Source: a virus
Virus record (IMG/VR): IMGVR_UViG_3300027782_004428
Coordinates: 26,000-89,999 of that record
Length of the DNA: 64,000 nt
Strand: one strand, 5' to 3'
The position numbers and the translations under genes were made by a program. Positions 23,774 through 32,311 of this stretch are shown here, piece by piece (within the stretch, counting starts at the first letter, position 1; each line of letters begins with the position of its first letter). The notes beneath the pieces were generated by a model, which was given only the letters and a program-made list of their open reading frames with translations, did no database searches and was not told where the DNA came from.

Positions 23774-24130
23774 ATGGAACTAATAAATTTTATACTTGAT
23801 CTTGTGTTTTGGGGCATGGTGTCCTGGTTCGTGTTTACCTGGTTGGTGAGTCGTTATTTGGAGTCACGCCAGGTTGATTCGGTGGTACATGATCTTGATC
23901 AGGAACGGCTGATCCCACTCACAGTAGAGGTTGACCAAAATCAATATTTCTGCTACAATAGTATTACTAAGGCATTTGTGTGCCAAGGTTACAGTTTGAA
24001 GGAAATTGTAGAACGTTTTAAACAACTGTATCCAGAAAAGGCAGCCGCCATTTATGACGGCGACGAAACAGCAGTACGTATACTTAAATCACAATTGAAA
24101 GAACTAGATGAAAATCGCAATAGCATCTGA
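23774..24130 (+). CDS. single-pass membrane protein
   Basis: 118 residues. One N-terminal membrane helix (FILDLVFWGMVSWFVFTWLV), then a soluble domain with YFCYNSITKAFVCQGYSLKEIVERF. It overlaps the following phosphoesterase by 23 bases. An internal sigma70-like promoter lies inside it. Confidence 0.65.
   Translation: MELINFILDLVFWGMVSWFVFTWLVSRYLESRQVDSVVHDLDQERLIPLTVEVDQNQYFCYNSITKAFVCQGYSLKEIVERFKQLYPEKAAAIYDGDETAVRILKSQLKELDENRNSI
23931..23959 (+). promoter_or_regulatory. internal sigma70-type promoter
   Basis: TTGACC, 17 bases, TACAAT, inside the membrane-protein gene. It could transcribe the phosphoesterase at 24108 separately. Confidence 0.5.
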
Positions 24131-25031
24131 CCTCCATCTTGAATTTGGTGACCTTGAAATCACCAATGACAATCAGGCTGATGTGTTGATCTTGAGCGGC
24201 GACATCCTTGTTGCCAAAGACATCACACAACGTGATCCTCATGGCGTGATGGGCCCAGAATATCGTAGCAATCGTTTTCATGATTTCATGCAACGATGCT
24301 CGGCACAATTCCCACACGTTATCTACATATTGGGTAACCATGAGCACTACCATGGTGACTTTGCCAATACAGAAAAACACCTGAAGGAAGTGCTGGGCTA
24401 CTTGTCCAACGTGTACATTCTAGAACGTGAGATCAAGGCAATCGATGATGTTACTTTTATTGGTGGCACATTGTGGACCGACATGAACAACGGTGATGAA
24501 CTTACTTTGTATCACATGAAGACCATGATGAACGACTTTGTTTGTGTGCAAAACTCTAACCGGGTTGTGAACTACCGAGCAGATGTTCTTAAAGACAAGC
24601 CAGTGGGCATGACTGACGACGAATTTTTGATGTTGCCCACTTGTGATCGATTCAAAACAGTGTTCAAGACTCGTACTGCAAAATTTCAGCCCGAAGATGC
24701 GGCGGCGGAGCATGCTCAGACCAAAGGCTACATTCAGCAAATTATTGAAGGCAAACCAGATCAAAAGTTTGTGGTAGTGGGACACCATGCTCCAAGCCGC
24801 AAAAGCACACATGAAATGTATGTTAAAGATACTGTCATGAACGGTGGTTACAGTAGCAACATGGACGAGTTTATCATGGATCATCCACAGATTCGACTGT
24901 GGACACATGGACACACGCATCATGTGTTTGACTATGTGATTGGTGAAACCCGTGTGGTTTGCAATCCACGCGGTTATATTAACTATGAAGCGAGGGCAAG
25001 TGAATGGAAACTCCTGACCGTGGATATCTAG
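24108..25031 (+). CDS. calcineurin-like metallophosphoesterase
   Basis: 307 residues with ASDLHLEF (Asp8, His10), LSGDILV, GNHEHYHGDF, VGHHAP and THGHTHHVFDY, the full two-metal set. Widespread in T4-like phages, with unknown substrate. Unlike the copy at 222-1010 its GNHE motif is intact. The genes before and after overlap it. Confidence 0.85.
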   Translation: MKIAIASDLHLEFGDLEITNDNQADVLILSGDILVAKDITQRDPHGVMGPEYRSNRFHDFMQRCSAQFPHVIYILGNHEHYHGDFANTEKHLKEVLGYLSNVYILEREIKAIDDVTFIGGTLWTDMNNGDELTLYHMKTMMNDFVCVQNSNRVVNYRADVLKDKPVGMTDDEFLMLPTCDRFKTVFKTRTAKFQPEDAAAEHAQTKGYIQQIIEGKPDQKFVVVGHHAPSRKSTHEMYVKDTVMNGGYSSNMDEFIMDHPQIRLWTHGHTHHVFDYVIGETRVVCNPRGYINYEARASEWKLLTVDI

Positions 25032-25210
25032 ACTGGTTTCGATACAGTGGGATCAGTGTTATCGTTACACTGAACCCACTGCATTGGCGTTTGATTCCTG
25101 GTGCCAGACGTGAATATAACGATGGTTGGCCCAGCCCCAATGAACGCACCTGGAGCGTGAGTTGGTTGTTCTTGACCATACGTGGTTGGGTAGACAATGG
25201 TGATTGGTAA
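25004..25210 (+). CDS. conserved small phage protein
   Basis: 68 residues. Trp-rich: GYLDWFRYSGISVIVTLNPL, PNERTWSVSWLFLTIRGW, ending DNGDW. The hydrophobic core may be membrane-associated. I recall close relatives in myoviruses. Overlaps the phosphoesterase by 28 bases. Confidence 0.65.
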   Translation: METPDRGYLDWFRYSGISVIVTLNPLHWRLIPGARREYNDGWPSPNERTWSVSWLFLTIRGWVDNGDW

Positions 25211-25362
25211 TGCGAGAGCATGCGGAGTGGATCATACTCTCGGTGCTGATCCTGTTGTCTTATCTCAACAACTCTGAAATGGGTCTAGATCGTGAACGTG
25301 CAGAATTGGCTAGACTACGAGACTCAAGTGGATACTTAATACGATATGAACCAACAGACTAA
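25210..25362 (+). CDS. 50-residue membrane peptide
   Basis: MREHAEWIILSVLILLSYLN gives one membrane segment, followed by a charged helix DRERAELARLRD. Starts on the last base of the preceding stop (TAATG). Too short for a family call; the small membrane/coiled form resembles spanin- or holin-associated peptides. Confidence 0.5.
   Translation: MREHAEWIILSVLILLSYLNNSEMGLDRERAELARLRDSSGYLIRYEPTD
25336..25341 (+). promoter_or_regulatory. putative late promoter (TTAATA variant), leaderless geometry
   Basis: TTAATA, CGAT, ATG at 25346 (4-base gap), inside the preceding gene. Confidence 0.4.
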
Positions 25363-25618
25363 ACAACTAGCAGAACAGGCAGGCTTTGTTCTAGATGACT
25401 TACCGGACACGGTACTACAGCCATTGGAAACATTTGCTGATCTATTGCGAGCCTCCAACACTCGTGAAGTGGTTGCATTGTGCGCCAACACAATCAACCG
25501 CAACCTCAATGAGCAAAAGCAAAAAACAAAACATCGTTGGGAAATCGTAGAAGCTGTGGTGATCGTAACAGCAATGATAGCCTGGGCCACCTGGTGGTAC
25601 ACTCAGTCACACACTTAA
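25346..25618 (+). CDS. C-terminally anchored membrane protein
   Basis: 90 residues: helical soluble part, then VEAVVIVTAMIAWATWWY near the end as a tail anchor. Overlaps the previous gene by 17 bases. Unknown. Confidence 0.6.
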   Translation: MNQQTKQLAEQAGFVLDDLPDTVLQPLETFADLLRASNTREVVALCANTINRNLNEQKQKTKHRWEIVEAVVIVTAMIAWATWWYTQSHT

Positions 25619-25628
25619 AGGATAAAAC

Positions 25629-26342
25629 ATGAAAGTATACATTAGCAAATATCGAGATCACTGGATCTCACCTTACACCATGTTGGACTATGCATTCTTT
25701 TGGACCGACTGGAGCAAGTGCAGTCGTGACCGGCGTATTCGCAGTCTTGAAGAAGAAAGCAAATATATAGAACATCCAGAGTGGGTAGAACGCTGGAGCG
25801 ATCGCCTGACTCCGGTTAGCCAAGTGATCCAGTGGGTATGGGACCGTGTGCATCCTCCCATCAACTATATAAAAATTGATCACTACGATACCTGGAGCAT
25901 GGATTATACTTTGAGTCCCATTATACTGCCCATGCTGAAACAGCTCAAAGAAGCCAAGCACGGTGCTCCGTTTGTGGATGATGAAGATGTGCCTGATCAT
26001 TTGAAATCCACAGCCGCACCTGCCAAAGAAAACGAGTGGGACACTGATGCCAATCACTTTGCTCGTTGGGATTGGGCCATGGACGAAATGATCTTTGCGT
26101 TTGAATGCAAAACAGATGACCTCTGGGAAGAGGCTTTCCGTGAAGGAGAGATTGACATGCTGTGGGTGCCTGTGGACAAGGACGGCAATGAAGTACCCAA
26201 AGGTGAGCACCGGTACTATCAAATGAAAGACGGTCCTAAAAATACCTACAAGTGCGATTACGAAGGAATGAAAGTGGTTGAAGCACGTATCCAAAACGGC
26301 TTCCGTTTGTTCGGCAAGTATTATCAAGCACTGTGGGATTGA
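25629..26342 (+). CDS. conserved myovirus protein
   Basis: 237 residues behind AAAGGATAAAAC. IKIDHYDTWSMDYTLSPIILPMLKQLK and HGAPFVDDEDVPDHL, with WDWAMDEMIFAFE, match a widespread phage protein of unknown function. Acidic, Trp-rich, cytoplasmic. A 292-residue frame antisense to it is judged a shadow. Confidence 0.8.
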   Translation: MKVYISKYRDHWISPYTMLDYAFFWTDWSKCSRDRRIRSLEEESKYIEHPEWVERWSDRLTPVSQVIQWVWDRVHPPINYIKIDHYDTWSMDYTLSPIILPMLKQLKEAKHGAPFVDDEDVPDHLKSTAAPAKENEWDTDANHFARWDWAMDEMIFAFECKTDDLWEEAFREGEIDMLWVPVDKDGNEVPKGEHRYYQMKDGPKNTYKCDYEGMKVVEARIQNGFRLFGKYYQALWD

Positions 26343-26902
26343 TGAAAATCGTTCGTGTAGAACCTGTTGTGCCCATGGTGAGCATGACCTGGATGATAGG
26401 TTCACGCTGTAACTATGCGTGTTCTTATTGTCCTCCAGAATTACACGACGATACAAGTCCGCATCCTGATCTAGATCGACTAAAATTGGTATGGCAAAAC
26501 TTTTATTCAAAGACCCAACAAACCGGACTGCCTTACAAAATATCATTTACCGGCGGTGAAGTCACTGCCAACAAAAGTTTTTTGCCCTTGATAGAATATC
26601 TACGTAGCAACTACGTCATTGGACAAATGCTTGTGACCACAAATGGTAGTGCCAGCACAGCCTACTATCTGCAACTGTCCGAACTAGTAGATGCAATTAG
26701 TTTTAGTACACATTCAGAATACTGGGATGAACACAAGTTTTTTGAAACAGTGACAGCAGTAAATAAAGTCATGATCCGTCCTGAAAAAAGTTGTCATGTG
26801 AACATCATGGACGAATCTTGGAATAGAGAAAACTTCCCACACTATCAAGAATTGTTAACTCAACACGGTGTGAGTCACAGTATCAATCTTATCCATGATT
26901 AA
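26342..26902 (+). CDS. radical SAM protein (3), N-terminal part of a split gene
   Basis: 186 residues. Cluster motif CNYACSYC near residue 24, ISFTGGEVTAN (GGE motif) and VTTNGSAS. The protein stops after the barrel at INLIHD, without the C-terminal cluster domain, which is found in the next frame starting 8 bases before this stop. Either the two polypeptides assemble, or the gene carries a frameshift. Confidence 0.75.
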   Translation: MKIVRVEPVVPMVSMTWMIGSRCNYACSYCPPELHDDTSPHPDLDRLKLVWQNFYSKTQQTGLPYKISFTGGEVTANKSFLPLIEYLRSNYVIGQMLVTTNGSASTAYYLQLSELVDAISFSTHSEYWDEHKFFETVTAVNKVMIRPEKSCHVNIMDESWNRENFPHYQELLTQHGVSHSINLIHD

Positions 26903-27197
26903 ACACAAAAATTACAACTGTCGAGCAACAGACGAACAAGGGCGCGAACACCTAGTGTATGCCAATTGGTTGCACAATGAAGGATTAGATACTTGGCACG
27001 GATATCATTGCGATGCTGGCCATACTAGATTTTATATTGACAAAAATTTTGATGTCTGGAGTGGCGAATGTAAAAACAACCATCTTGGTAGTGCATTAAC
27101 TGATTGGTCTCCCAAGACTGACACAGTATGCAAACGCACAACCTGTACAGGTTGCACAGATGATTTAATCACAAGAAAGTATCAAAATGACATTTAA
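26895..27197 (+). CDS. radical SAM auxiliary-cluster domain, C-terminal part of a split gene
   Basis: 100 residues in the +1 frame. YHCDAGHTRFYIDKNFDVWSGEC and CKRTTCTGCTDD show the SPASM/twitch cysteine pattern expected downstream of the previous barrel. ATGATTAA joins the two frames. Alone it would have no catalytic SAM site. Confidence 0.65.
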   Translation: MIKHKNYNCRATDEQGREHLVYANWLHNEGLDTWHGYHCDAGHTRFYIDKNFDVWSGECKNNHLGSALTDWSPKTDTVCKRTTCTGCTDDLITRKYQNDI

Positions 27198-27441
27198 ACA
27201 CATGATCAGAGACATGATGACCTACCACGCCGACTTGGGAGTAGAATTCACTCCCAACTCAATCCCCCGAAGCGATTACGAGCAGTGGCGGAAACAGTAC
27301 ACCTGGGACGCTCTGCATGATCTACGCTATGGCCAAAGTTTCTGCAACTACTTTGGCGTCACAGATCAACGAATCTTCTATGAGCGAAACTGGCAAACTT
27401 GTGACACAGTGATTCAGCGAGAGTGGCTTGCAAGATCCTAA
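27187..27441 (+). CDS. conserved small phage protein
   Basis: 84 residues. DLRYGQSFCNYFGVTD and IFYERNWQTCDTVIQREWL match a small conserved myovirus protein of unknown role. Overlaps neighbours on both sides. Confidence 0.65.
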   Translation: MTFKHMIRDMMTYHADLGVEFTPNSIPRSDYEQWRKQYTWDALHDLRYGQSFCNYFGVTDQRIFYERNWQTCDTVIQREWLARS

Positions 27442-27670
27442 CTTTCCACACGGTGCTCAAATATCATGGGGCAGAGAGTATGACACAATCACAGCCTGGG
27501 ACACAATTGCCACCTGGGGTGTAGAGTTTTTTGGCCTGCCCGGCGATCGTTATGTCACCGACATTCACATCAACGATATGACCTGGTGGTTTCGATCCGA
27601 ACATGATCGGTTGCTGTTTGTTTTACGCAACGGCCTGGCTCGATGCATACAGTTAGAGTCCACAACATAG
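27428..27670 (+). CDS. hypothetical protein (TTG start)
   Basis: 80 residues from TTG 27428; no ATG is available. Contains WGVEFFGLPGDRYVTDIHIND and FRSEHDRLLFVLRNGLA. The next two genes encode similar small alpha/beta proteins ending in a short LRNGL- or YQLKW-type helix, so the three may be distant paralogues. Confidence 0.5.
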   Translation: MQDPNFPHGAQISWGREYDTITAWDTIATWGVEFFGLPGDRYVTDIHINDMTWWFRSEHDRLLFVLRNGLARCIQLESTT

Positions 27671-27861
27671 AAGTTTTTGATGCAATTGACCTAAAGAATC
27701 AATTGCTCCAGGCGGGCCTGGCAATAGAGCAAGACTTTGAATGGGCCTGGATCACTGCTGAATACAACAACGTAGAAGGATGGACACGGCAGAAACATGC
27801 AGAATTTCGATTCCATGATCCAGCCTTGGCCACGTTTTATCAGTTGAAATGGGCACGATAA
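27643..27861 (+). CDS. hypothetical protein
   Basis: 72 residues. WAWITAEYNNVEGWTRQKHAEFRFHDPALATFYQLKW. Overlaps its upstream neighbour by 28 bases. Shares the strand-then-helix ending with the flanking genes. Confidence 0.55.
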   Translation: MHTVRVHNIEVFDAIDLKNQLLQAGLAIEQDFEWAWITAEYNNVEGWTRQKHAEFRFHDPALATFYQLKWAR

Positions 27862-27873
27862 TAAGTATTGTTG

Positions 27874-28113
27874 ATGAAGCGCACTCATGCACCCCTGTTT
27901 GAAATTCGTCCAGGCGATAGTTTTAACTATGCCCGGGAAATCAACAAACCGTTTGGTGAACTGGATCGGGTGCTGGCCTGGTGCAAAACTGAACTAACCG
28001 GCGAATGGCGTTGGCAACTGGTAGATGTCAGCACAGATCAACGTCCTGGTCGCTACATTTTCTACTTTGATTCTGAACGTGACTACTTTGCATTCACGCT
28101 GTACTGGCAGTAA
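27874..28113 (+). CDS. hypothetical protein
   Basis: 79 residues from the ATG at 27874. Ends GRYIFYFDSERDYFAFTLYW, parallel to the endings of the two preceding genes (a Phe-rich strand, an acidic turn, a short helix). Third member of the apparent small-paralogue run. Confidence 0.55.
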   Translation: MKRTHAPLFEIRPGDSFNYAREINKPFGELDRVLAWCKTELTGEWRWQLVDVSTDQRPGRYIFYFDSERDYFAFTLYWQ

Positions 28114-28118
28114 AAACT

Positions 28119-28128
28119 AGTACTTTTG
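28119..28128 (+). repeat. AGTACT-containing motif before promoter
   Basis: AGTACTTTTG, a partial match to AGTACTACTT, 7 bases upstream of the -35 at 28135. Confidence 0.25.
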
Positions 28129-28134
28129 CTGTAC

Positions 28135-28163
28135 TTGACAACAAACCCCAAATCCTGTATAAT
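28135..28163 (+). promoter_or_regulatory. sigma70-type promoter
   Basis: TTGACA, 17 bases, TATAAT (28158-28163). Full -35 consensus. Confidence 0.85.
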
Positions 28164-28194
28164 TTAGACATAGAAACTTTTAATAGGTGTCACT

Positions 28195-28431
28195 TTGTCT
28201 ATCCAAATCGAAAACTTAACTCCCGAGCAGGTTGAAATGTGCGACATCATGTGGAGTTTTGAATCTGCTGAAGAATACGTTGAATGGTATGAACTGCTGG
28301 ACGACGAAGACAAACGTCAGGCGGATGTACTGCAACGCATGATCATTCTTGAAAGCATGGAAGAAATGTTGGCCGAGGTCAACGACAACTATCGACAAGC
28401 CCGCAACTATTTGAAAAAGTTTCGTCTATGA
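28195..28431 (+). CDS. acidic helical phage protein (TTG start)
   Basis: 78 residues starting TTG at 28195, with AGGTG upstream. Strongly acidic: ESAEEYVEWYELLDDEDK. It may act as a DNA mimic or inhibitor, but that rests on charge only. Stop overlaps the next ATG. Confidence 0.6.
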   Translation: MSIQIENLTPEQVEMCDIMWSFESAEEYVEWYELLDDEDKRQADVLQRMIILESMEEMLAEVNDNYRQARNYLKKFRL

Positions 28432-28760
28432 ACCACCACTTTGTTGTTATGTGGGATAATACCGGCCTGGAGTACATAGGCGATATCACTGCGGACGAAA
28501 CCAATCGTAGTTGGTCGGCGCTGAAAGGCAAACCCGTTGGTAGTGCCTTGCCCAATCTCAACCATATGATGCTCCGTGCTAGATACAACCCACAGCGTCA
28601 CTATGAGATCTATCAGGTAGAAGCCACAGATGGTATCACGGCTGATGACATACGAAACATGTTTGCGGCCAGTCCCCAAACAGCCGCGGACACAATCCGC
28701 AGACTTGGTCACTGCTACTTTAGTGATCGAGTGCAAGAAGATCAAGTGGTAATTCGGTAA
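28428..28760 (+). CDS. conserved phage protein
   Basis: 110 residues. FVVMWDNTGLEYIGDITADETNRSW and MMLRARYNPQRHYEIYQVEA match a phage protein I recall from marine myoviruses. Function unknown. Confidence 0.65.
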   Translation: MNHHFVVMWDNTGLEYIGDITADETNRSWSALKGKPVGSALPNLNHMMLRARYNPQRHYEIYQVEATDGITADDIRNMFAASPQTAADTIRRLGHCYFSDRVQEDQVVIR

Positions 28761-28763
28761 CAG

Positions 28764-28792
28764 TTGACAGCATGGTGTATTTGCTATATAAT
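28764..28792 (+). promoter_or_regulatory. sigma70-type promoter
   Basis: TTGACA, 17 bases, TATAAT (28787-28792). Transcript begins near 28799. Confidence 0.8.
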
Positions 28793-28804
28793 ACACACAA
28801 GTTA

Positions 28805-28852
28805 GCCAGGTATGGTACCAGGCGGCTTATTAATCTGACGTATTGCACGTCA
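28805..28852 (+). promoter_or_regulatory. structured 5' leader with two hairpins
   Basis: Hairpin 1, 28805-28823: GCC A GGTA / TACC A GGC. Hairpin 2, 28836-28852: TGACG / CGTCA. A ribosome binding site GAAAGG follows. They begin at the predicted mRNA 5' end. Confidence 0.45.
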
Positions 28853-28867
28853 CTGAAAGGAAACTAA

Positions 28868-29920
28868 ATGGCACAAAAACGTCTCACACGCAAACTCACT
28901 GATGTGATTGCTGAAGTTGAAAAACAACTCCGAGCACACTACAACGTGACTCAAAAAGACCTTGATGCATGGCGAGCCCGTGCAAAGGCTTTATCACACA
29001 AATTCCCCAACAGTTCAATGATTGCCATTGAAGATCTTTGGATTGATTATGAAGTCCAGCGTGATGTGTTACACAAGCATATTATCAACATCATGCGAAA
29101 ATGGGATCCACGTATCTGTTCACCTGGGTCTGCTTGTCGGTTTGGAGGAAAACCTCCAATCTATTTGTATGATGCACAACACCGTACCATTGCGGCTGGC
29201 CTACTAGGTTATACAGAAATTCCTTGTGCTGTAGTAGAAACAAACGAACTTAATTTTGCAAGTTATGCATTTGAAATGCTCAACGACACTGGAGTCAAAC
29301 GCCTCACTCCGGGGGACCTGCACCGTAATGCCTTGGTGCGTTACAAGAACGGTAGTCGAGACAAGAAGGTTGTGGATGCTCGGACGATGCAGGACCAGTT
29401 TGATACCGCAGGCATTGACTTACAGGACAAAGGTTCACGTGCCTCAGATAACTTGCGTGGCGACAACGATTACTTTATGAGTCACTTTAAATATGCACAA
29501 AAAGGCATTGAGATTGACGACAGTGGCAAAGTATTGCTGGACATATTGACAGCCGTCAAAGACACATTCCCCTTGCAGCAAGAAATTGATCAAGGTTGCT
29601 ATATTGGATTGTACGAGCTCCATCGGATCTCAAGCAACAGTGCTAATAGTAAATTACCTGCTGGATGGATGAAGGCGGTGTTAGAAGCAATTAAACCCAC
29701 ATTCAAGAGTTCAGCATTGATACACGCCAAGGCCAAAGTTCAATGGGAACATGTGAATCCAGGTGCAACCTGGTCAGCCCCCAGTGCTATGGCTAACTTT
29801 TTACGTGAATTATACATCCGTGGCGGTGGCATGCTTAACTTGCCGTACCACGGTGAAGGTGCCAAGATGGGTGTGGAAGAAGGCAATGTTGCCCCGGGCT
29901 TGTTTCCTGAAGGAGCATAA
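28868..29920 (+). CDS. ParB/Srx-fold (DUF6551-like) protein
   Basis: 350 residues. The N-terminal part has VQRDVLHKHIINIMRKWD and then PIYLYDAQHRTIAAGLLGY, the ParB-type DGQHR motif (here DAQHR) that binds nucleotide in ParB-like nucleases and CTPases. The rest is helical. It may be a nuclease or a DNA-bound regulator. Directly followed by an HNH gene. Confidence 0.75.
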   Translation: MAQKRLTRKLTDVIAEVEKQLRAHYNVTQKDLDAWRARAKALSHKFPNSSMIAIEDLWIDYEVQRDVLHKHIINIMRKWDPRICSPGSACRFGGKPPIYLYDAQHRTIAAGLLGYTEIPCAVVETNELNFASYAFEMLNDTGVKRLTPGDLHRNALVRYKNGSRDKKVVDARTMQDQFDTAGIDLQDKGSRASDNLRGDNDYFMSHFKYAQKGIEIDDSGKVLLDILTAVKDTFPLQQEIDQGCYIGLYELHRISSNSANSKLPAGWMKAVLEAIKPTFKSSALIHAKAKVQWEHVNPGATWSAPSAMANFLRELYIRGGGMLNLPYHGEGAKMGVEEGNVAPGLFPEGA

Positions 29921-29921
29921 C

Positions 29922-30374
29922 ATGAGACCTGTGTGTATTAACTATGGATGTGACAGCGGTGTTTCTGTAATGACAGGAAGTATACATGATGACAACCCAC
30001 GATGGCGTGTACACTGCGGTCATTGCCAGGCCGCAAGTTATGGCAAATGGCCTCATCGCGCTGGAGTAACTCCGTACAAAACTGGTCGATGTAGTAACAC
30101 TGATGGGCACCTTGGATTCGATTGTTCGATCAACTGGAAAAAAATTCCGCCCTGGGCCACTGGTATGACCGAAGTTGATCATATTGATGGAGATTTTTCA
30201 AACAATGGTCTAAGCAACTTAGATGAATTGTGCCCAATTTGTCACAAAATTAAGGGACAACAATCAGGTGATTTTGATAACACAAGACGCCACTCACTCA
30301 AACTACCAGTTGGATACAAAGGCAAGACCAGTGCCCGCAGCCAATTTAATACATTATTTGAGTTACAAGAATGA
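29922..30374 (+). CDS. HNH endonuclease
   Basis: 150 residues from ATG 29922 behind GAAGGAG. TEVDHIDGDFSNNGLSNLDELC is the HNH core (D-H...N...N), followed by CPICHKIK as a zinc knuckle, with earlier CGHC and CSNTDG cysteines as a second zinc site. Likely a free-standing homing or packaging-type nuclease. Confidence 0.85.
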   Translation: MRPVCINYGCDSGVSVMTGSIHDDNPRWRVHCGHCQAASYGKWPHRAGVTPYKTGRCSNTDGHLGFDCSINWKKIPPWATGMTEVDHIDGDFSNNGLSNLDELCPICHKIKGQQSGDFDNTRRHSLKLPVGYKGKTSARSQFNTLFELQE

Positions 30375-30934
30375 ACTTAAAAGAATCTTTAGACCAATTC
30401 ACAGCGCCAGTGTATGGCAAGACACGGCGTACCACCGACACTTACAAAACTGTAGCTGACTACTGCCGACGCAACTTGGTTCGCTTGGTTGCAGAGTATC
30501 ATGCTGTTGAAAACGATCAACAACTCTTGAGAGAAATCCGCAATGATATTGACACATATCTGCGTAGATATCACGAGTACTGTATCCAACAACGTGACGG
30601 TATGAAAGCACACTATCACGAAGTTGGCGCAGATGAAGATTGTGACTTTGAACACTTGATCCCGGCCGCACGAATTCGTAACTTACTTTTAGTCAGTGCC
30701 ATTTCTGTGGAGCAGGCTCTTAATGCACCAACTGTAAGATTAAGTCGGTCTAAACATGCCGCTCTCAAAGACGCAGGTTGGGCCAGTAACACTCCGGACA
30801 TGTGGCTTCCTTTCCGGCGTTATACTCAAGTGTTTGACTCCACGTACGAAACACATGATGGAACAGCTATTGATCCTAACACCTGGACTTTACAACAGCA
30901 TTTTGACTATTTCAAGCATCTTGTGATCAACTAA
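30371..30934 (+). CDS. conserved phage protein
   Basis: 187 residues. CDFEHLIPAARIRNLLL, then VEQALNAPTVRLSRSKHAAL and TPDMWLPFRRYTQ. FEHLIPA resembles a one-His nuclease turn, but a complete HNH motif is not visible. Similar proteins occur in cyanophage-type genomes. ATGA-coupled to the HNH gene. Confidence 0.6.
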   Translation: MNLKESLDQFTAPVYGKTRRTTDTYKTVADYCRRNLVRLVAEYHAVENDQQLLREIRNDIDTYLRRYHEYCIQQRDGMKAHYHEVGADEDCDFEHLIPAARIRNLLLVSAISVEQALNAPTVRLSRSKHAALKDAGWASNTPDMWLPFRRYTQVFDSTYETHDGTAIDPNTWTLQQHFDYFKHLVIN

Positions 30935-30943
30935 GGAGATTCA

Positions 30944-31189
30944 ATGAGTGTATTGCATTTTAAATCTAGACCGTGGACGGTGTTTGATGCCGCCAACAAA
31001 GAACACAGACTTTGGTACAATCAGTTCGTCACACACGGTGGTTGGGGATCGTGTCCTTACCGATTCATTGTGCCCGAAGATCACGGAGACTTGATAACTA
31101 TGTGCCAACGTAGTCTTGTGCGTTACTATGTGGCACATGAGTTTAACAAAAAGCCGCGCCAGACTGTGCTTTTCCAAAAACGCCGATGA
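30944..31189 (+). CDS. conserved small phage protein
   Basis: 81 residues behind AAGGAGATTCA. GGWGSCPYRFIVPEDHGDLI and VRYYVAHEFNKK. I recall homologues in T4-like phages. Unknown function. ATGA-coupled to the methyltransferase. Confidence 0.65.
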   Translation: MSVLHFKSRPWTVFDAANKEHRLWYNQFVTHGGWGSCPYRFIVPEDHGDLITMCQRSLVRYYVAHEFNKKPRQTVLFQKRR

Positions 31190-32310
31190 TTCAAAATCTT
31201 TATAGTCAGTGGACAATCCAATCACATCATGTGCATGGTGATTGTTTCACTGGCTATGAACCCATATATGATCAACTGGAAAAATTTACCAACGGCACCT
31301 ATGCAAAAGACCCCGAGGGTACCATTGCCCAGGTCAAGGCCTTGTACCGAAGTATCAACTTGGTGCCCATTGATTACTACACTGAAACAGGCTTGATTGA
31401 TCACTTGCGACAGTTTAGAGATCAAGCAATAAATCCAGTGACCGACAATGTGCTGGGCCTGGGCAACAATCAAGGGCAGAAATTAAATCGTTTCTTGTTT
31501 CCCAACATGATGACTGCGGAGCCCAAGGGCCGTGGATCAAACAGCCTACGAGATAGATTCTATGACGATGCCAAACTGGAACGTGCCATCAGAATCTGCT
31601 TTGAATTTAGAACCGGCAATAGACTGGTTCATCCCACCGCTCTACGCCGAAGCCTGGAATTGGTCACAGGTGAAAACATACAAAACTTCAAGCCTCAAAA
31701 TGCTCGAGCCTTGGTAGAACACTTGTGCCCTGTGATGTGGGGCAGGGTGTATGATTACTCAGCTGGGTATGGTGGACGATTGCTGGGCATTACCAGCAGT
31801 CGCCGGGGGTATGATTATACTGGTGTAGATCCCAACACAGAAACATTTCAAAATTTGCAATACCTGGCTCAGTTGATTGACACCGCATTTGGCCGCGGGG
31901 CCACATTGAACTGTGATGTGAGTGAAAACTTCCAACCCTCAGACATTGATCTTGCATTTTCAAGTCCGCCGTATTTCAATTTGGAAAAATACTCAGACGA
32001 GCCCACACAATGCATGGTCCGATGTGCCACACTGGATGACTGGTTTGAACTGTATGTCGCACCTACCATGCAACGCATACATCAAGGTCTCAACGCAGAT
32101 GGAGTGTTTGCTACCAACATTGCCGACTACAAAACTGGTGCCAAGCAAGAATACCAAGTGGTTGACAGATGGATCTCCTTGGCTGAGAAACTGGGATTTC
32201 GATATCAAAAGGTCATACGCATGATGCTGAACACAAGACCCGGTGTGGGCAATCACAAAACAGCCGGCCGACAAAAGTGGGAAGGCGTGTATGTGTTTAC
32301 CAAGAACTAG
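31186..32310 (+). CDS. DNA N4/N6 (amino) methyltransferase
   Basis: 374 residues. YDYSAGYGGRLLG is the SAM-binding loop and LAFSSPPYFNLE the catalytic (S/D)PPY motif. The SAM site precedes the catalytic motif, and no target recognition domain of large size is seen. Probably protects phage DNA from host nucleases. No cognate restriction enzyme is recognised, so it is an orphan. Confidence 0.85.
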   Translation: MIQNLYSQWTIQSHHVHGDCFTGYEPIYDQLEKFTNGTYAKDPEGTIAQVKALYRSINLVPIDYYTETGLIDHLRQFRDQAINPVTDNVLGLGNNQGQKLNRFLFPNMMTAEPKGRGSNSLRDRFYDDAKLERAIRICFEFRTGNRLVHPTALRRSLELVTGENIQNFKPQNARALVEHLCPVMWGRVYDYSAGYGGRLLGITSSRRGYDYTGVDPNTETFQNLQYLAQLIDTAFGRGATLNCDVSENFQPSDIDLAFSSPPYFNLEKYSDEPTQCMVRCATLDDWFELYVAPTMQRIHQGLNADGVFATNIADYKTGAKQEYQVVDRWISLAEKLGFRYQKVIRMMLNTRPGVGNHKTAGRQKWEGVYVFTKN

Positions 32311-32311
32311 A

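Noticed and set aside
24420-24923. 167-codon frame antisense to the phosphoesterase at 24108
   Set aside because: The sense frame holds all catalytic motifs; the antisense product has no recognisable features.
25668-26546. 292-codon frame antisense to the conserved gene at 25629-26342
   Set aside because: It covers a conserved phage protein with a proper ribosome site. The antisense product is low-complexity hydrophobic and starts inside the radical SAM gene.
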